Below, piece by piece: positions 63,069 through 64,000 of a stretch of 64,000 nucleotides of DNA. The notes beneath the pieces were generated by a model that had not been told where the DNA came from, made no database searches, and saw nothing but the letters and a program-made list of their open reading frames with translations. Every line of letters begins with the position of its first letter. Within the stretch, counting starts at the first letter, position 1. The DNA lies in assembly GCF_020035535.1 (NCBI RefSeq), contig NZ_CP083350.1, forward strand, positions 2,056,501 through 2,120,500, read 5' to 3'. A program made the position numbers and the translations under genes. The DNA comes from Ensifer adhaerens. GTDB lineage: Bacteria > Pseudomonadota > Alphaproteobacteria > Rhizobiales > Rhizobiaceae.

Positions 63069-64000
63069 TGAAAGCGAAAACGCTCCTCTCGGTAGAGAAC
63101 CTTTCCATCGATTTTCGGACCTCAAGTGGTTCGGTTCATGCGGTCAGAGACGTGACACTGTCGATCGGCAGAGGCGAGATCGTCGGCCTTGTCGGTGAAA
63201 GCGGCTGCGGTAAGAGCACGCTCGGATACGCCGTCATGGGAGACTTCGGTCGCGGCAAGGTCCGCACGGCCGGTTCGATCCGCTTCGACGGTTTCGACAT
63301 TCTGCAAGCGACGCCCGAAAGTTTGCGGCAACTGCGGGGCAAGCGGATCGCGATGGTTCACCAGAATCCCGCAGGAGCTCTGACTCCGACACTCAAGATC
63401 GGCAGACAGCTCACCGAGATCCTGATCGTTCATGAGAAAATGTCTCCGACCGAGGCGCATAACCGCGTGGTGGAATTGTTCACGCAGGTGAAGCTGCCGG
63501 ATCCGTCCGCAATCATGGAACGTTATCCCCATGAACTGAGCGGGGGGCAGCAGCAGCGCGTCGTCATCGCAGCTGCGCTTCTTAGCCGTCCGGAACTGCT
63601 AATCCTCGACGAGCCTACAACCGGCCTCGACGTCACGGTGGAAGCCGTTGTGCTCGATCTTCTGCACGAACTTCGCGAGCGCACGGGCGTCGCGATGCTG
63701 CTGATTGCACACAATCTTGGCGTCATCGCCCGAATTTGTGAGCGTGTGGGCGTCATGTACGCCGGCGAGCTGGTCGAGATGGCGGACGCGCGGCAATTAT
63801 TCCGCAATCCGCGCCATCCTTACACGATAAACCTGTTGCGCTGCGTGCCTCGTTTAGACCGCGTATCCGGGGCCGAGTTGCAGCCCATCCCCGGATTTCT
63901 CCCAAGTCCTTTCGCCGCGGCGACAAGCTGCCTTTTCGCGCCGAGATGTGAGTTCAGCTCCGATCAATGCCGTTCGGCGAGGCCCGACCTGACGACCGAG
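63068..64000 (+). CDS. ABC transporter ATPase, DppD/OppD type (3' end outside window)
   Basis: From ATG 63068, sharing one base with the permease stop, the frame is open for 311 codons to the window edge. Walker A is GESGCGKST (near residue 42), signature ELSGGQQQRVVIAAALLSR (near 157), Walker B LLILDEPTTGLD (near 180), and the switch His is in LLIAHNLG. The peptide-type C-terminal Cys cluster (CLFAPRCEFSSDQC, near 290-303) is present, as in oligopeptide ATPases with an iron-sulphur-like site. A second ATPase domain or gene may follow outside the window. Confidence 0.92.
   Translation, partial: MKAKTLLSVENLSIDFRTSSGSVHAVRDVTLSIGRGEIVGLVGESGCGKSTLGYAVMGDFGRGKVRTAGSIRFDGFDILQATPESLRQLRGKRIAMVHQNPAGALTPTLKIGRQLTEILIVHEKMSPTEAHNRVVELFTQVKLPDPSAIMERYPHELSGGQQQRVVIAAALLSRPELLILDEPTTGLDVTVEAVVLDLLHELRERTGVAMLLIAHNLGVIARICERVGVMYAGELVEMADARQLFRNPRHPYTINLLRCVPRLDRVSGAELQPIPGFLPSPFAAATSCLFAPRCEFSSDQCRSARPDLTTE

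Overview
The window looks like part of an accessory replicon (megaplasmid or chromid) of an alphaproteobacterium, most likely of the Rhizobiaceae. The signs are a GTTC-N7-GTTC LexA box, many GntR- and LacI-controlled catabolic islands each with its own transporter, an IS66 copy, and duplicated housekeeping genes (hutU, pntAB) among lower-GC accessory genes. No rRNA, tRNA, CRISPR array or replication initiator gene was seen.

Layout. 1-2396: the tnpC-tnpB-tnpA end of an IS66-family insertion sequence, cut by the window edge. 2557-6469: a sugar-acid island with an L-rhamnonate-dehydratase-like enolase-superfamily enzyme, an MFS transporter and a divergent LacI regulator with two identical operators. 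6470-18234: a mosaic region that starts and ends with related non-coding blocks holding 21-bp-phased dyad arrays and covarying hairpins. Between the blocks lie a soluble FtsH-like AAA+/M41 protease behind an SOS-type promoter, a PilZ-like protein, an orphan flagellar hook protein with a triplicated middle module, two unknown genes and a lone DNA cytosine methyltransferase. A cspA gene and an HU gene follow, bracketed by another ~140-bp repeat. 18886-26606: an ArsR regulator and an asparagine/aspartate island (M20 hydrolase, aspartate ammonia-lyase, asparaginase, CapA-like metallophosphatase, MFS transporter, GntR). 26741-27670: an aldo/keto reductase.

27831-38463: a nucleoside-salvage island with a GntR regulator, an esterase-like hydrolase, a four-gene peptide-type ABC importer, then cytidine deaminase, deoC, deoA and deoB. 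Uptake and full breakdown of pyrimidine and deoxy-nucleosides seem to be encoded together.

39185-52308: a histidine-utilisation-like island that is not a normal hut operon. hutD, hutU, hutF and hutC are present with HutC-type operators, but hutI and hutG are absent. The only lyase is a histidine-ammonia-lyase homologue whose MIO-forming Ala-Ser-Gly is replaced by Tyr-Leu-Ile. It sits between a complete betaine-type (OpuC/EgtUV-like) ABC importer and a CoA-transferase / 3-hydroxyacyl-CoA dehydrogenase / enoyl-CoA hydratase set. I infer a pathway for a quaternary-ammonium (trimethyl) aromatic amino acid such as hercynine, ergothioneine or hypaphorine: trimethylamine elimination, then CoA-dependent side-chain oxidation and/or HutU. 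This is the best candidate for an undescribed system here.

52495-64000: pntAB (proton-translocating transhydrogenase), a DMSP-lyase-like cupin protein, a GlxA/GbdR-type AraC regulator, a hydantoinase/dihydropyrimidinase and a second peptide-type ABC importer that runs off the right edge.
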